A stretch of DNA of 64,000 nucleotides. Origin: Acidovorax sp. NB1. GTDB taxonomy: Bacteria; Pseudomonadota; Gammaproteobacteria; Burkholderiales; Burkholderiaceae_C. Under the pieces are notes generated by a model. That model saw nothing but the letters and a program-made list of their open reading frames with translations, ran no database searches and was not told the origin of the DNA. The DNA lies in contig NZ_BJHU01000026.1 in assembly GCF_005405905.1 (NCBI RefSeq), positions 1 through 64,000 on the forward strand, in the 5' to 3' direction. Within the stretch, counting starts at the first letter, position 1. The number at the start of each line of letters is the position of its first letter. This document shows, piece after piece, positions 18,066-27,726 of this stretch. The translations under genes and the position numbers were made by a program.

Positions 18066-19436
18066 ATGCACAACCATTCCGCTCCCGCAGCCTCGACCTT
18101 GAAGCTGCCCTTTTATCGGCAACTGTACTTCCAGGTGGTGTTCGCCATCGTTCTGGGCGTGCTGCTGGGCCATTTCGAGCCGTCCTATGGCGAGGCGCTC
18201 AAGCCGCTGGGCGACGCGTTCATCAAGCTGGTGAAGATGATCATCGCCCCGGTGATTTTTCTGACCATCGTGACTGGTATCGCGGGCATGTCGCAGCTTT
18301 CCACCGTGGGCCGCGTGTTTGGCAAGGCCATGGCGTACTTCCTGTTCTTCTCCACACTCGCCCTGGTGGTGGGCCTGGTGGTGGCCAACGTGGTGCAGCC
18401 CGGCGCGGGCATGAACATCAACGTGGCCGATCTGGACCAGACGGCGGTGAAGGGTTATGTGGCCAAGTCGCACGAGATGACGCTCACGGGCTTTGCGCTG
18501 GACATCATCCCCAAGACGCTGGTCAGCCCCTTTGTGGGCGACAACATCCTGCAGGTGTTGCTGGTGGCCGTGCTGTTCGGCGTGGGCCTGGCGATGGTGG
18601 GTGAGGCAGGCCGTCCGGTGCTGAACTTTCTGGACGCCCTGACGACGCCTGTTTTCAAGGTGGTCGGCATCGTGATGAAGGCTGCGCCCATCGGTGCGTT
18701 TGGCGCCATGGCGTTCACCATTGGCAAGTTTGGCCTGGGCTCGCTGGTCAACCTGGCTTGGCTGGTGGGTTCGTTCTACATCACCTCGCTGCTGTTTGTG
18801 GTGGTGATCCTGGGCTTTGTGGCGCGCCTGTGCGGCTTCTCGGTGTTCAAGCTGTGCCGCTACCTCAAGGCCGAGCTGATGCTGGTGCTGGGCACGTCGT
18901 CGTCCGAATCCGCCCTGCCATCGCTGATGGAAAAGATGGAAAAGGCCGGTTGCAGCAAGTCGGTGGTGGGCCTCGTGGTGCCCACAGGCTACTCGTTCAA
19001 CCTGGACGGCACCAACATCTACATGACGCTGGCCGCGCTGTTCATCGCCCAGGCCACCAACACCGAGTTGACGCTAGGCCACCAGGTGGCGCTGCTGCTG
19101 GTTGCCATGCTCAGCTCCAAGGGCGCGGCGGGGGTGACGGGCGCGGGCTTCATCACCCTGGCCGCCACGCTGGCTGTGGTGCCTGAGGTGCCGGTGGCGG
19201 GCATGGCGCTGATTCTGGGCGTGGACCGCTTCATGAGCGAATGCCGCTCGCTGACCAACTTCATCGGCAACGCTGTGGCCACGGTGGTGGTGTCGCGCTG
19301 GGAAAACGCGCTGGACCATGAGCGTCTTGATGCTGCGCTCAACGGCCACCCGCTGCCGGTGGCTGTGCCAGCCGCCGCTGCACCCGTGGTGCCTGCGGAT
19401 GTGCCGGTGGGGGCTGTGGCCCGCACTGTGGCCTGA
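18066..19436 (+). CDS. dctA: C4-dicarboxylate:cation symporter DctA
   Basis: 456 aa, a member of the dicarboxylate/amino acid:cation symporter family. It opens with [20 protein letters not shown] and carries the [19 protein letters not shown] segment, the serine-rich [16 protein letters not shown] re-entrant loop and [15 protein letters not shown], which hold the substrate- and cation-binding residues. It imports succinate, fumarate and malate aerobically. The ATG at 18066 follows a GGAG-containing leader (CCAGGAGACCCGTTCC). It diverges from a hybrid kinase with a DctB-like sensor, a likely regulator. I found no clear sigma-54 promoter upstream although rpoN lies in this window. A strong terminator follows. 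Confidence 0.96.
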   Translation: MHNHSAPAASTLKLPFYRQLYFQVVFAIVLGVLLGHFEPSYGEALKPLGDAFIKLVKMIIAPVIFLTIVTGIAGMSQLSTVGRVFGKAMAYFLFFSTLALVVGLVVANVVQPGAGMNINVADLDQTAVKGYVAKSHEMTLTGFALDIIPKTLVSPFVGDNILQVLLVAVLFGVGLAMVGEAGRPVLNFLDALTTPVFKVVGIVMKAAPIGAFGAMAFTIGKFGLGSLVNLAWLVGSFYITSLLFVVVILGFVARLCGFSVFKLCRYLKAELMLVLGTSSSESALPSLMEKMEKAGCSKSVVGLVVPTGYSFNLDGTNIYMTLAALFIAQATNTELTLGHQVALLLVAMLSSKGAAGVTGAGFITLAATLAVVPEVPVAGMALILGVDRFMSECRSLTNFIGNAVATVVVSRWENALDHERLDAALNGHPLPVAVPAAAAPVVPADVPVGAVARTVA

Positions 19437-19460
19437 CCTTTTTTCAGGATTCCGCTTGAT

Positions 19461-19496
19461 ACGGCGCAGGCCCTCCAGCCTGCGCCGTTTTCTTTT
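19461..19496 (+). terminator. Intrinsic terminator of dctA
   Basis: ACGGCGCAGG (19461-19470) pairs perfectly with CCTGCGCCGT (19479-19488), followed by TTTCTTTT. It starts 25 nt after the dctA stop codon. Confidence 0.92.
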
Positions 19497-19598
19497 GGGC
19501 CGGGTCAGATGCCTTCGGCCACCGTGGACAATGGTGGTCGAACACGCCGTTGCCTGCGTGACCCACTGCGCGCAACCCAGTCCCCAAGGAATCTGACC

Positions 19599-20045
19599 AT
19601 GACCCTCGAAGCCGTTCTGGCCGCTCTCCACCTTCTGGCCATCCTGACCTTTGTGGTCTTCTTGTCGAGCCAGGCGGCGCTGTGCCGCATTGAATGGCTC
19701 AACGCCGCCGTGGTCGAGCGCCTGGCCCGGCTGGATGTGATCTATGGCGTGGCCGGGGCGGTGATGATCGGCAGCGGCCTGGCGCGGGTGATCTGGGGTG
19801 TGAAGGGCGCGTCGTGGTACCTCTCGCAGCCCTTGTTCCACATCAAGATCACCATCGTGGTGGCCATGATCCTGCTGTCGTTTGTGCCCTCGGCCGCGTT
19901 TCGCCGCTGGCGCCAGAACCTGCACAGCACAGGGGCCTTGCCGCCAGCGCAGGAGGTGGCCAAAGTGCGCCGCCTGGTGATGATCCAGTCGCATGTGCTG
20001 CCGGTGGTGGCGGTGATTGCGGTGTTCTGGGCACGCGGCTGGTAA
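19599..20045 (+). CDS. DUF2214 family inner-membrane protein
   Basis: 148 aa with four hydrophobic helices (LAALHLLAILTFVVFLSSQA; LDVIYGVAGAVMIGSGLARV; HIKITIVVAMILLSFVPSAA; LPVVAVIAVFWARG). Length and layout fit DUF2214 (COG3556) membrane proteins of unknown function. The ATG at 19599 was chosen because it begins directly at the first helix; a longer reading would add a basic, non-conserved leader. It stands alone between the dctA terminator and a bidirectional terminator shared with psiF. Confidence 0.82.
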   Translation: MTLEAVLAALHLLAILTFVVFLSSQAALCRIEWLNAAVVERLARLDVIYGVAGAVMIGSGLARVIWGVKGASWYLSQPLFHIKITIVVAMILLSFVPSAAFRRWRQNLHSTGALPPAQEVAKVRRLVMIQSHVLPVVAVIAVFWARGW

Positions 20046-20064
20046 GCCCAGGCGTTCAAAAAGT

Positions 20065-20097
20065 AAAAGCCCGCAGGCCGGTGGTCTGCGGGCTTTT
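20065..20097. terminator. Bidirectional terminator between DUF2214 gene and psiF
   Basis: AAAAGCCCGCAG (20065-20076) and CTGCGGGCTTTT (20086-20097) form a perfect 12-bp stem with A- and T-rich outer ends, so it can terminate transcription from both converging genes. Confidence 0.93.
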
Positions 20098-20135
20098 CTG
20101 CTTTTGCACCCTGGTGGCAGGGCGCGGGGCGTGTC

Positions 20136-20480
20136 TTACTTCTTCAGGCACTCGCTCATGAAGGCCTTGCGCTCGTCGCCCTTGAGGGTCTTGGCCTTGG
20201 CGTCGGCGTTGCAGGTTTTCATCTTGTCTTGCTGCGTGGCGGGCTTGTTGCTCAGGCAGGTTTTCATGAAGGCCTTGCGCTCGTCGCCCTTCATGTCGCC
20301 TGCCTCCTTGTTGCAGGTGCCCATCTTGGACTGCTGCTTGGTGGGCTCGGCCGCCGGCGCGGCAGATGCCGCCGTGGCAGCGGGCGCGGCGGCGGCCGCT
20401 TTGGCGGGGGTGTCGGCGGCGTGCACTGCACCGAACGAAAGGACCAGGCTCAGGGCAGACAGGGTGAGAAGCTTCTTCAT
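20136..20480 (-). CDS. psiF: PsiF-repeat periplasmic protein
   Basis: 114 aa. A cleavable signal peptide (MKKLLTLSALSLVLSFGAVHA) is followed by an Ala/Pro-rich linker and two PsiF repeats, each with K-x-C-N-x-(E/D)-A and the end motif MKGDERKAFM or LKGDERKAFM followed by a Cys. PsiF was named for phosphate-starvation induction in E. coli; its function is unknown. The four Cys suggest two intra-repeat disulfides. The ATG at 20480 sits at the signal peptide; the frame is open further upstream without family support. Confidence 0.92.
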   Translation of the reverse strand: MKKLLTLSALSLVLSFGAVHAADTPAKAAAAAPAATAASAAPAAEPTKQQSKMGTCNKEAGDMKGDERKAFMKTCLSNKPATQQDKMKTCNADAKAKTLKGDERKAFMSECLKK

Positions 20481-20698
20481 GGTGGCTCCATTGGATAGTG
20501 GCATCAGACGCAACCCGCGTCGGATTGCCCGATTACAACGTACCGGGGACACGCGTGGCTGACTCGGCGATACGGGCGGAAAGAATTCCTGACAATCTGT
20601 TGCGTCTTGGCTGCGCGCGGCATGGCGCCGGGTGCTGGGCAAATGCGCCATGCACCAGCCCGCAGGGGCGGGTGCGGCCCGGCCCGTAAAATCCCCGG

Positions 20699-22408
20699 AT
20701 GCTTTCTGTCAAATACGATCTGCTGGCCGCGCTCGCGGCCGAGCTGGACAAACTCTCCCCCGGCGCTGGCGCCAAGGCGGCCTTTGAATCCCCCAAGGTG
20801 GCGGCGCATGGCGACTTTGCCTGCACGGCGGCCATGCAGCTGGCCAAGCCGCTCAAGCTCAATCCGCGCGCTTTGGGCGAACAGCTCAAGGCGGCCCTGG
20901 AGGCCACGCCCGCATTCACCCGCTGGGTCGATGCCATCGAGATTGCCGGACCCGGTTTTCTGAACATCCGCCTCAAGCCCGCTGCCAAGCAAGAGGTGGT
21001 GCGCGAGGTGCTGGGCGCGGGCGAGCGCTTCGGCTACCAGGCCGACCGCGGCGCCAACGTGCTGGTCGAATTCGTCTCGGCCAACCCCACGGGCCCGCTG
21101 CACGTGGGCCATGGCCGCCAGGCCGCGCTGGGCGACGCCATCTGCAACCTGTTCAGCACCCAGGGCTGGAAGGTGCACCGCGAGTTCTATTACAACGACG
21201 CGGGTGTGCAGATCGACACCCTGACCAAAAGCACGCAGCTGCGCGCCAAGGGCTTCAAGCCGGGTGACGACTGCTGGCCCACCGACAGCGACAACCCGCT
21301 GGCCAAGAACTTCTACAACGGCGACTACATCGCCGACATTGCCGAGGCCTTCAAGGCCAAGGCCACTGTGAAGGCCGACGACCGCGAGTTCACGGCCAAT
21401 GGCGATGTAGAGGATTACGACAACATCCGCCAGTTTGCCGTGGCCTATTTGCGCAACGAGCAGGACAAGGACCTGCAGGCGTTCAACCTGCACTTTGACG
21501 AGTACTACCTGGAGTCGAGCCTGTACACCAGCGGCCGCGTCGAGGCTACGGTGAACAAGCTCGTCGCCAACGGCAAGACCTATGAGCAGGACGGCGCGCT
21601 GTGGCTCAAGAGCACCGACTACGGCGACGACAAGGACCGCGTCATGCGAAAGCAGGACGGCAGCTTCACCTACTTCGTGCCCGACGTGGCCTATCACATC
21701 GCCAAGTGGGAGCGCGGCTTCACCAAGGTCGTCAACATCCAGGGCACCGACCACCACGGCACCATCGCCCGCGTGCGTGCGGGCTTGCAGGCGGCCGATG
21801 TGGGCATCCCGCAGGGCTACCCCGACTACGTGCTGCACACCATGGTGCGCGTGGTCAAGGGAGGCGAAGAGGTCAAGATCAGCAAGCGCGCGGGCAGCTA
21901 CGTCACGCTGCGCGATTTGATCGAGTGGACCAGCAAGGACGCGGTGCGCTTCTTCCTGCTCAGCCGCAAGCCCGACACCGAGTACACCTTCGACGTGGAC
22001 CTGGCCGTGGCGCAGAACAACGACAACCCGGTGTACTACGTGCAGTACGCGCACGCACGCATCCAGTCGGTGCTGCGCGCCTGGCAGGAGGCCGGCGGTG
22101 GCGACGTGGCCTCACTCCAAAACGTTGACCTGTCGGCTCTGGAAGGCCCGCAGGCCCAGGCCCTGATGCTGCAGCTGGCCAAGTACCCCGAGATGCTCAC
22201 GGCTGCTGCCGAGGGCGAAGCCCCGCACGACGTGACCTTCTACCTGCGCGACCTGGCCGCCAGCTACCACAGCTATTACGATGCCGAGCGCATCCTGGTG
22301 GACGACGAAGCGGTGAAGAAGGCCCGCCTGGCGCTGGTCGCCGCCACCGCGCAGGTATTGCACAATGGGCTGGCCGTGCTGGGCGTGTCGGCTCCAGCCA
22401 GAATGTAA
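20699..22408 (+). CDS. argS: Arginyl-tRNA synthetase
   Basis: 569 aa. The N-terminal additional domain (~1-110) is followed by the class I catalytic core with [20 protein letters not shown] (HIGH signature as HVGH, ~124-143) and [17 protein letters not shown] near 397 in the KMSK position, then the DALR anticodon-binding domain with its Met-Ala-like ending (APARM). It charges tRNA-Arg in the cytoplasm. First gene of a plus-strand set: the SPOR protein follows after 15 nt, then dsbA. Length and motifs are complete. Confidence 0.98.
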   Translation: MLSVKYDLLAALAAELDKLSPGAGAKAAFESPKVAAHGDFACTAAMQLAKPLKLNPRALGEQLKAALEATPAFTRWVDAIEIAGPGFLNIRLKPAAKQEVVREVLGAGERFGYQADRGANVLVEFVSANPTGPLHVGHGRQAALGDAICNLFSTQGWKVHREFYYNDAGVQIDTLTKSTQLRAKGFKPGDDCWPTDSDNPLAKNFYNGDYIADIAEAFKAKATVKADDREFTANGDVEDYDNIRQFAVAYLRNEQDKDLQAFNLHFDEYYLESSLYTSGRVEATVNKLVANGKTYEQDGALWLKSTDYGDDKDRVMRKQDGSFTYFVPDVAYHIAKWERGFTKVVNIQGTDHHGTIARVRAGLQAADVGIPQGYPDYVLHTMVRVVKGGEEVKISKRAGSYVTLRDLIEWTSKDAVRFFLLSRKPDTEYTFDVDLAVAQNNDNPVYYVQYAHARIQSVLRAWQEAGGGDVASLQNVDLSALEGPQAQALMLQLAKYPEMLTAAAEGEAPHDVTFYLRDLAASYHSYYDAERILVDDEAVKKARLALVAATAQVLHNGLAVLGVSAPARM

Positions 22409-22423
22409 GCAGTTACTACCAAT

Positions 22424-23077
22424 ATGAAAAAGCAACAGACGGGCGGGACCATCATCGGCTTTATCGTCGGCGTCATCGTGGGCCTGGGCGCCGCGCTGGC
22501 GGTGGCCGTGTATGTGACCAAGGTGCCGGTGCCTTTTCTGAACAAGGGCGGCGGGCGCACGGCAGACATGGACGCCGCCGAGTCGCAGAAGAACAAGAAC
22601 TGGGACCCGAACTCGCCGTTGTATGGCAAGAACCCGGCCCGGCCCGCAACGCCGCCCGTGGCGGCTGCCGCGTCTGCACCCGCTTCGGCCGCTGCGCCAG
22701 CGCCCGAGGTGCGCGCTGCGGCATCTGCCCCCAAGCCCGCCGCCAGCAAACCCGAGGCCGCCAAGGCCGAAACCAAGTCGGGTGCCGACCCGCTGGGCGA
22801 TCTGGCCGTGGCCAAGGCGGCTGCCAAGGGCAACGTGGACCCGTTTGACTACTTCGTGCAGGCTGGTGCCTTCCGCACCCAGGCCGACGCCGATGCCCAG
22901 CGCGCCAAGCTGGCCATGATGGGCTGGGAGGCCCGTGTGAGCGAGCGCGAACAAAACGGCCGCGCGGTCTTCCGTGTGCGCGTGGGCCCGTTCACCAAAC
23001 GGGACGATGCCGAGCAGCTCAAGGAAAAACTCGACGGCGCGGGGCTGGAGTCCGCCCTGGTGCGTGTGCAGCGCTGA
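22424..23077 (+). CDS. SPOR-domain cell-division protein (FtsN-like)
   Basis: 217 aa. A short cytoplasmic start (MKKQQTGG) leads to one transmembrane helix (~9-30), a Pro/Ala-rich periplasmic linker (~60-125) and a C-terminal SPOR domain (~140-215, starting DYFVQAGAFRTQADAD and ending FRVRVGPFTKRDDAEQ...). SPOR domains bind denuded septal peptidoglycan, and this topology is that of FtsN. It lies 15 nt after argS, an arrangement conserved in related Burkholderiales, so co-transcription is likely. FtsN identity is inferred from topology. Confidence 0.88.
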   Translation: MKKQQTGGTIIGFIVGVIVGLGAALAVAVYVTKVPVPFLNKGGGRTADMDAAESQKNKNWDPNSPLYGKNPARPATPPVAAAASAPASAAAPAPEVRAAASAPKPAASKPEAAKAETKSGADPLGDLAVAKAAAKGNVDPFDYFVQAGAFRTQADADAQRAKLAMMGWEARVSEREQNGRAVFRVRVGPFTKRDDAEQLKEKLDGAGLESALVRVQR

Positions 23078-23144
23078 CGCTGCGTGAACTTTTTGCGGGG
23101 GCCCGGCTCCCATCCCCCAGACCTGAACTAGGAGAGTCTTTGCC

Positions 23145-23792
23145 ATGAAACGCCGTGAGTTTTCTTTGTCCGCTGCCTCGGCAGTTGCCGCTTCCGCCCT
23201 GACGCTGCCCGTCGCCACCCCTGCGCTGGCCCAGGCCCGCCAGTTCAAGGAGGGCAAGGACTACAAGCGGCTGGACAAGCCCGTGGCGCCCGATGCTCCC
23301 GCTGGCAAGGTCGATGTGATCGAGTTCTTCTGGTACAGCTGCCCCCACTGCAATGCTTTTGAGCCCACGCTGGACGCCTGGGTCAAGGCCGCTCCCAAGG
23401 ACCTGTTCATCCGCCGGGTGCCCGTGGCCTTCAACGCCAGCTTTGTGCCCCAGCAAAAGCTTTTCTACACGCTGGAAGGCATGGGCAAGCTCGAAGCGCT
23501 GCACGCCAAGGTGTTCCGCGCGATCCATGTAGAAAAGGCCAAGCTCGCCAAGGACGACGAAATTTTTGCCTGGGTGGCTCAGCAGGGTGTGGATGCCGCC
23601 AAGTTCAAGGAGGTCTACACCTCGTTCACCGTGTCCAACCAGGTCCGCCGCGCTTCGCAGCTGCAGGACGCCTATGGCGTGGAAGGCGTGCCCTCGATGG
23701 GCGTGGCGGGCAAGTTCTACACCGACGGCACCATGGCAGGCAACATGCAGAACGTGCTGCAGGTGGTGGAAGCGCTGGTCAAGCAAAAGTAA
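23145..23792 (+). CDS. dsbA: Thiol:disulfide interchange protein DsbA
   Basis: 215 aa. A thioredoxin-fold oxidase with active site CPHC near residue 66 in FFWYSCPHCNAFEP and cis-Pro in VEGVPSMGV near 184. It introduces disulfides in periplasmic proteins. The signal is unusual: KRREFSL with an Arg pair, then a long small-residue stretch to ALAQ, so Tat export is possible although DsbA normally uses SRP/Sec. The start follows AGGAGAG. It is third in the argS set, 67 nt after the SPOR gene, and ends before a strong terminator. Confidence 0.95.
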   Translation: MKRREFSLSAASAVAASALTLPVATPALAQARQFKEGKDYKRLDKPVAPDAPAGKVDVIEFFWYSCPHCNAFEPTLDAWVKAAPKDLFIRRVPVAFNASFVPQQKLFYTLEGMGKLEALHAKVFRAIHVEKAKLAKDDEIFAWVAQQGVDAAKFKEVYTSFTVSNQVRRASQLQDAYGVEGVPSMGVAGKFYTDGTMAGNMQNVLQVVEALVKQK

Positions 23793-23850
23793 GCCCCAGG
23801 CCGACCTGGGCGCAGGTTGCAACGCGCCAAAGGCCCTGGATACCCTGCGA

Positions 23851-23876
23851 AGAAAGCCCGCTGATGCGGGCTTTCT
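23851..23876 (+). terminator. Intrinsic terminator after dsbA
   Basis: AGAAAGCCCGC (23851-23861) and GCGGGCTTTCT (23866-23876) form a perfect 11-bp stem with a TGAT loop and a T-containing tail. It separates the argS-dsbA set from the lpt genes. Confidence 0.92.
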
Positions 23877-23927
23877 TCATGGAGGGCGTGTGGGGATGGC
23901 TACAATGAACTGCAAGATTCGTGCCCT

Positions 23928-24584
23928 ATGAACCACCGCCTCCTTCCGACCCTCCTGCTCGCGGCCCTGGCCTGCCTTCACGGCGTGGCCTATGCTGAAA
24001 AAGCCGACCGCGCCAAGCCCATGAACATCGAGGCCGACGCTTTGCGCCACGATGAACTCAAGCAGACCAGCGTGTTCTCGGGGCGCGTGGTCATGACCAA
24101 GGGCACCATCGTGCTGCGCGGCGCGCGGCTGGATGTGCGCCAGGACGCCGATGGCTACCAGTTCGGCGTGGTCACGGCCGAGGCGGGCAAACGCGCCTTC
24201 TTCCGCCAGAAGCGCGACACCTTGCCTGGCGCGCCCGATGAATACATCGAGGGCGAGAGCGAGGTCATCGAATACGACGGCAAGGCAGACAACGTGCGCT
24301 TCATCACCCGCGCCGAGCTGCGCCGCTACCGGGGCGCCGCGCTCAGCGACGAGATCACTGGCGCTGTGATCGTCTACAACAACCTCACCGACGTGTTCAC
24401 CGTGGACGGCCAGCGCGCTCCCGCCACCAATGCGGCGGGCGATGCCCCGGCCCCCGGCAACCGCGTGCGCGCGGTGCTGGCGCCCAAGGACCCGCCCGCA
24501 GGCGCTGCGGCGCCCGCTCCCACCACACCGGGTGCGGCACCCGTGCTGCGCCCCAGCAGCAACCTTGGTGGCGGCTCCAAGTGA
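23928..24584 (+). CDS. lptA: LPS export periplasmic protein LptA
   Basis: 218 aa. A signal peptide ([19 protein letters not shown]) is followed by an OstA/LptA beta-jellyroll from about residue 34 ([20 protein letters not shown]) to ~160 ([14 protein letters not shown]), with a ~50-residue Pro/Ala tail. LptA bridges the periplasm and carries LPS from LptBFGC to LptDE. lptB overlaps its stop by 4 nt (GTGA), so the two are translationally coupled. lptC is not directly upstream, where it often lies. Confidence 0.95.
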   Translation: MNHRLLPTLLLAALACLHGVAYAEKADRAKPMNIEADALRHDELKQTSVFSGRVVMTKGTIVLRGARLDVRQDADGYQFGVVTAEAGKRAFFRQKRDTLPGAPDEYIEGESEVIEYDGKADNVRFITRAELRRYRGAALSDEITGAVIVYNNLTDVFTVDGQRAPATNAAGDAPAPGNRVRAVLAPKDPPAGAAAPAPTTPGAAPVLRPSSNLGGGSK

Positions 24585-25363
24585 GCGCGGTGCCCGTTCA
24601 TCCCGGCCCTGACACCCAGGCCGGCAGCCGCCTGGAGGTGCAGAATCTGGCCAAGTCCTATGGCAGCCGCAAGGTCGTCAAGGATGTGTCGCTGGTGGTG
24701 CAAAAAGGCGAGGTGGTGGGGCTGCTCGGGCCCAATGGCGCTGGCAAGACCACATCGTTCTACATGATCGTCGGCCTGGTGCGCAGCGATGCGGGCGACA
24801 TCCGCATCGACGGCCATTCGGTGGCCCACATGCCCATCCACCGCCGCTCGCGCCTGGGGCTGTCGTACCTGCCGCAGGAAGCCTCGATTTTTCGCAAGCT
24901 CACGGTCGAAGAAAACGTGCGCGCCGTGCTCGAACTGCAGCGTGGCGACGACGGCCAGCCGCTCTCGCGCGATGCCATCGAAGAGCGCCTCACGGCCCTG
25001 CTGGAAGAGCTGCGCGTGCAGCATCTGCGCGCCTCGCCTGCCATGGCGCTGTCGGGGGGCGAGCGCCGCCGGGTGGAGATCGCCCGCGCCCTGGCCACCC
25101 AGCCGCGTTTCATCCTGCTGGACGAGCCCTTTGCGGGCATTGACCCCATCGCCGTGATCGAGATCCAGCGCATCATCGGCTTCCTGAAGGCGCGCGGTAT
25201 TGGCGTGCTGATCACGGACCACAACGTGCGCGAGACGCTCGGCATCTGCGACCACGCCTTCATCATCAGCGACGGCCGCGTGCTGGCGCAGGGCACGCCG
25301 TCCGAGATCGTGGACAACGCCGAAGTGCGCCGGGTGTACCTGGGCGAACACTTCAGGATGTGA
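24581..25363 (+). CDS. lptB: LPS export ABC transporter ATP-binding protein LptB
   Basis: 260 aa ATPase with Walker [12 protein letters not shown] (~50-60), Q-loop YLPQEAS, signature [16 protein letters not shown] (~162-177), Walker [14 protein letters not shown] and switch His in [10 protein letters not shown]. It powers LPS extraction with LptFG. It starts at GTG 24581, overlapping the lptA stop, which gives a ~20-residue extension before the usual start ([13 protein letters not shown]). Its own stop overlaps the rpoN start as TGATG, so lptA-lptB-rpoN form one coupled operon, a common proteobacterial arrangement. Confidence 0.97.
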   Translation: MSAVPVHPGPDTQAGSRLEVQNLAKSYGSRKVVKDVSLVVQKGEVVGLLGPNGAGKTTSFYMIVGLVRSDAGDIRIDGHSVAHMPIHRRSRLGLSYLPQEASIFRKLTVEENVRAVLELQRGDDGQPLSRDAIEERLTALLEELRVQHLRASPAMALSGGERRRVEIARALATQPRFILLDEPFAGIDPIAVIEIQRIIGFLKARGIGVLITDHNVRETLGICDHAFIISDGRVLAQGTPSEIVDNAEVRRVYLGEHFRM

Positions 25364-26946
25364 TGAAGCCTGGACTGTCGCTGCGCGTCTCGCAGCACCT
25401 CGCACTGACCCCCCAGCTCCAGCAGTCCATCCGGCTGTTGCAGTTGTCCACGCTCGAACTCTCGCAGGAAGTCGAGCAGATGCTCGACGAAAACCCGTTC
25501 CTCGAACGCAATGCCGACGAAGCCCCGCGCGAGGAGTTTGGCCTGGAAGCTGCCGATACCCCCGCGCAGGCCGATGACTACAGTGCAGATGATGCTATAT
25601 TTTCGGGAGCATCCAGCGCAAGTGCAGCAGGCGCAGAGCCCCAAAATGATACTGAAACGCCGGGTGCTGGCGCCGACGAACCCGACTGGAGCGGCGACGG
25701 CACCGTGGAGATGGTGCCCAACGATGCCGAGTGGGGCGGCGATGCCCCGGCACGCACCCACAACGGTGCCGAAGGCGACGAGGCCGACGCCACCGAGCTG
25801 GCCCGTTCGCACGAATCGCTCACCGCCTTCCTGCACCGCCAGGCGCTGTCGCTGCGCCTGTCCGAGGTGGACTGCGCCGCGCTGCGGTTCCTGATCGAAT
25901 CGCTGAACGACGATGGCTACCTCGAAGAGCCGCTCGAGGAACTCGCTGCCGCCCTGGCAGGCCCCGAGGACCTGGAGCAGATCGAGGAACTGGTGCACCG
26001 CTTCACGGTGGCCCAGCGCCTGCTGCAAAGCCTGGAGCCCACGGGCGTGGGCGCGCGCGACCTGGCTGAATGCCTCACGCTGCAGCTCAAGGCGCTGGAC
26101 GCTGACGAAGAGGCCGACCCTGACACCGTGCAGACGGCGCTGCGCATCTGCCAGCAGCCGCTGGAGATGCTGGCCCGCCGCGATGTGCGCCGCCTCACCC
26201 AGGCCTGTGGTGATGGCGAGGAGCGCACCCGCGCCGCCATGGCGCTCATCGCCCGCCTGGAGCCCCGCCCCGGCCGCCGTTTTGCGGATGTGGAACGCAA
26301 CATCGTCATCCCCGACGTCATCGTGCGCAAGGCCGGGCGCGCCAACGGGCGGGATGGCCAGCACAACTTCATCGTGCAACTCAATCCCGATGTGATGCCG
26401 CGCCTGCGCGTGCACGACATCTACGCCGGTGCGCTGCGCGGCCACAAGGGCGGCGAAGGCCACCAGGGCATGCAGCAGCGCCTGCAGGAGGCGCGCTGGT
26501 TCATCAAGAACATCCAGCAGCGCTTTGACACCATCCTGCGCGTCTCGCGCGCCATCGTGGAGCGGCAGAAGAACTTCTTCACCCACGGCGAACTGGCCAT
26601 GCGCCCCCTGGTGCTGCGCGACATCGCCGACGAGCTGGGCCTGCACGAGTCCACCATCAGCCGCGTGACCACTGCCAAGTACATGGCCACGCCGATTGGC
26701 ACCTACGAGCTGAAGTATTTCTTCGGCTCGGGCCTGGGCACCGAGACCGGTGGCAACGCATCGAGCACCGCCGTGCGCGCGCTCATCAAGCAGTTCGTGT
26801 CGGCCGAGAGCCCGACCAAACCGCTGTCGGACAGCCAGATCGCCGAGATGCTCAAGGAGCAGGGCATCGAATGCGCACGCCGCACCGTGGCCAAGTACCG
26901 CGAGGCGCTCAAGATTGCGCCAGCGAATTTGCGCAAGGCGCTGTAG
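25363..26946 (+). CDS. rpoN: RNA polymerase sigma-54 factor
   Basis: 527 aa. Region I (~1-48: LSLRVSQHLALTPQLQQSIR) is the activator-interaction helix; an acidic region II follows (~50-150); the core-binding domain is ~150-320; the HTH lies near 430; and the RpoN box ARRTVAKYRE is near residue 504. The ATG at 25363 was preferred to GTG 25360 because it forms the TGATG overlap with lptB and gives the family start MKPGLSLR. A copy of the dispersed repeat element lies in frame within region II, encoding about residues 77-98. Region II is variable, so activity is probably kept. Confidence 0.97.
   Translation: MKPGLSLRVSQHLALTPQLQQSIRLLQLSTLELSQEVEQMLDENPFLERNADEAPREEFGLEAADTPAQADDYSADDAIFSGASSASAAGAEPQNDTETPGAGADEPDWSGDGTVEMVPNDAEWGGDAPARTHNGAEGDEADATELARSHESLTAFLHRQALSLRLSEVDCAALRFLIESLNDDGYLEEPLEELAAALAGPEDLEQIEELVHRFTVAQRLLQSLEPTGVGARDLAECLTLQLKALDADEEADPDTVQTALRICQQPLEMLARRDVRRLTQACGDGEERTRAAMALIARLEPRPGRRFADVERNIVIPDVIVRKAGRANGRDGQHNFIVQLNPDVMPRLRVHDIYAGALRGHKGGEGHQGMQQRLQEARWFIKNIQQRFDTILRVSRAIVERQKNFFTHGELAMRPLVLRDIADELGLHESTISRVTTAKYMATPIGTYELKYFFGSGLGTETGGNASSTAVRALIKQFVSAESPTKPLSDSQIAEMLKEQGIECARRTVAKYREALKIAPANLRKAL
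25593..25657 (+). repeat. Dispersed ~60-bp element, copy 4 (in frame inside rpoN)
   Basis: TGCTATATTTT, then AGCATCCAGCGCA, GGCGCAGAGCCCCAAAATG and ACTGAAA keep the order of the family: GCTAT, AGC, two GCGC-like cores, G(A)G(G)CC, A/T run, TGAAA. It is locally AT-richer than the flanks and encodes a Ser/Ala-rich stretch in the acidic linker of sigma-54. Confidence 0.65.
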
Positions 26947-27010
26947 CGCTGCTGCGTTGAGGGGCGCGCGTGTTGCCTGGGCGCGCTGAAGGTGGCGGGA
27001 TGGTGTCCGA

Positions 27011-27499
27011 TTACTTGCGCGCCGCGAACACCGCGTCATACGCCTGCGGCGTGAATCCCGCGATCTTCTGGCCGTTGGTCAGCAAGACGGGCACGCCCCG
27101 GGCACCCAGTTGCTTGAATGCAGCTTTGCCCGAAGGCGTGTCGATGTCCAGCTCCCGGTACGCGATGCCCTTGCCCGCCAGGTAGGCCTTCGCCGCCTTG
27201 CAGTAGCCGCACCAGGTGGCCATGTAGAGCACGACATCGCCCCTGGGGGCTGTGGTTTGTGCGGTCTGTGTGGTGTCTGGGGGCGCTGGGCTGGGTGCGG
27301 GCGATGCGCCCGGCACCACACTCACCGGCAGGTTCTCTAGCTTCATGGCCTTTTCCACGGCGCCTGTCACCGGGGGCTTGTCGCTGTAGACAACGCGGCC
27401 GTCCGTGCCCACCGATTTGTAGAGCGTCTGGGCGCCTGCTGCCAAAGGCACGGCGGCCAGCACCAGCACGGTCAGCAGGGTCCGATGGAAAGGGCGCAT
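27011..27499 (-). CDS. DUF4124 and glutaredoxin-domain secreted protein
   Basis: 162 aa. A signal peptide (LLTVLVLAAVPLAAGAQ) is followed by a DUF4124 module (~22-60: LYKSVGTDGRVVYSDKPP), a Pro/Thr linker, and a glutaredoxin-like domain (~85-162) with active site CGYC in YMATWCGYCKAAKAYL and cis-Pro in GVPVLL. It is probably a periplasmic thiol-disulfide protein. The ATG at 27499 opens the signal peptide; the frame is open upstream without support. It converges with rpoN and diverges from the thioesterase gene across a 227-nt spacer in which I see no recognisable element. Confidence 0.86.
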   Translation of the reverse strand: MRPFHRTLLTVLVLAAVPLAAGAQTLYKSVGTDGRVVYSDKPPVTGAVEKAMKLENLPVSVVPGASPAPSPAPPDTTQTAQTTAPRGDVVLYMATWCGYCKAAKAYLAGKGIAYRELDIDTPSGKAAFKQLGARGVPVLLTNGQKIAGFTPQAYDAVFAARK

Positions 27500-27726
27500 A
27501 GGGGGCTCCAGTAAAATCCGCTGCCCGAGAGCATAAGAGACAAGGGGCACACCTCATCTGCAGTACCCCTGTGCTGCACACACCCTTGCGGCGCGATCCG
27601 TGGTTCCTGGGCGTGCATGCCGCCCCTCGGCCGGTTGTTACGCAAGCCCCAGCAACCCTCGCCGCGTGACATTCCTGCACGCGCTCCCGCTCTCTGCCTC
27701 CTGTTTTTCCTACCCCTGTCCGCCCC

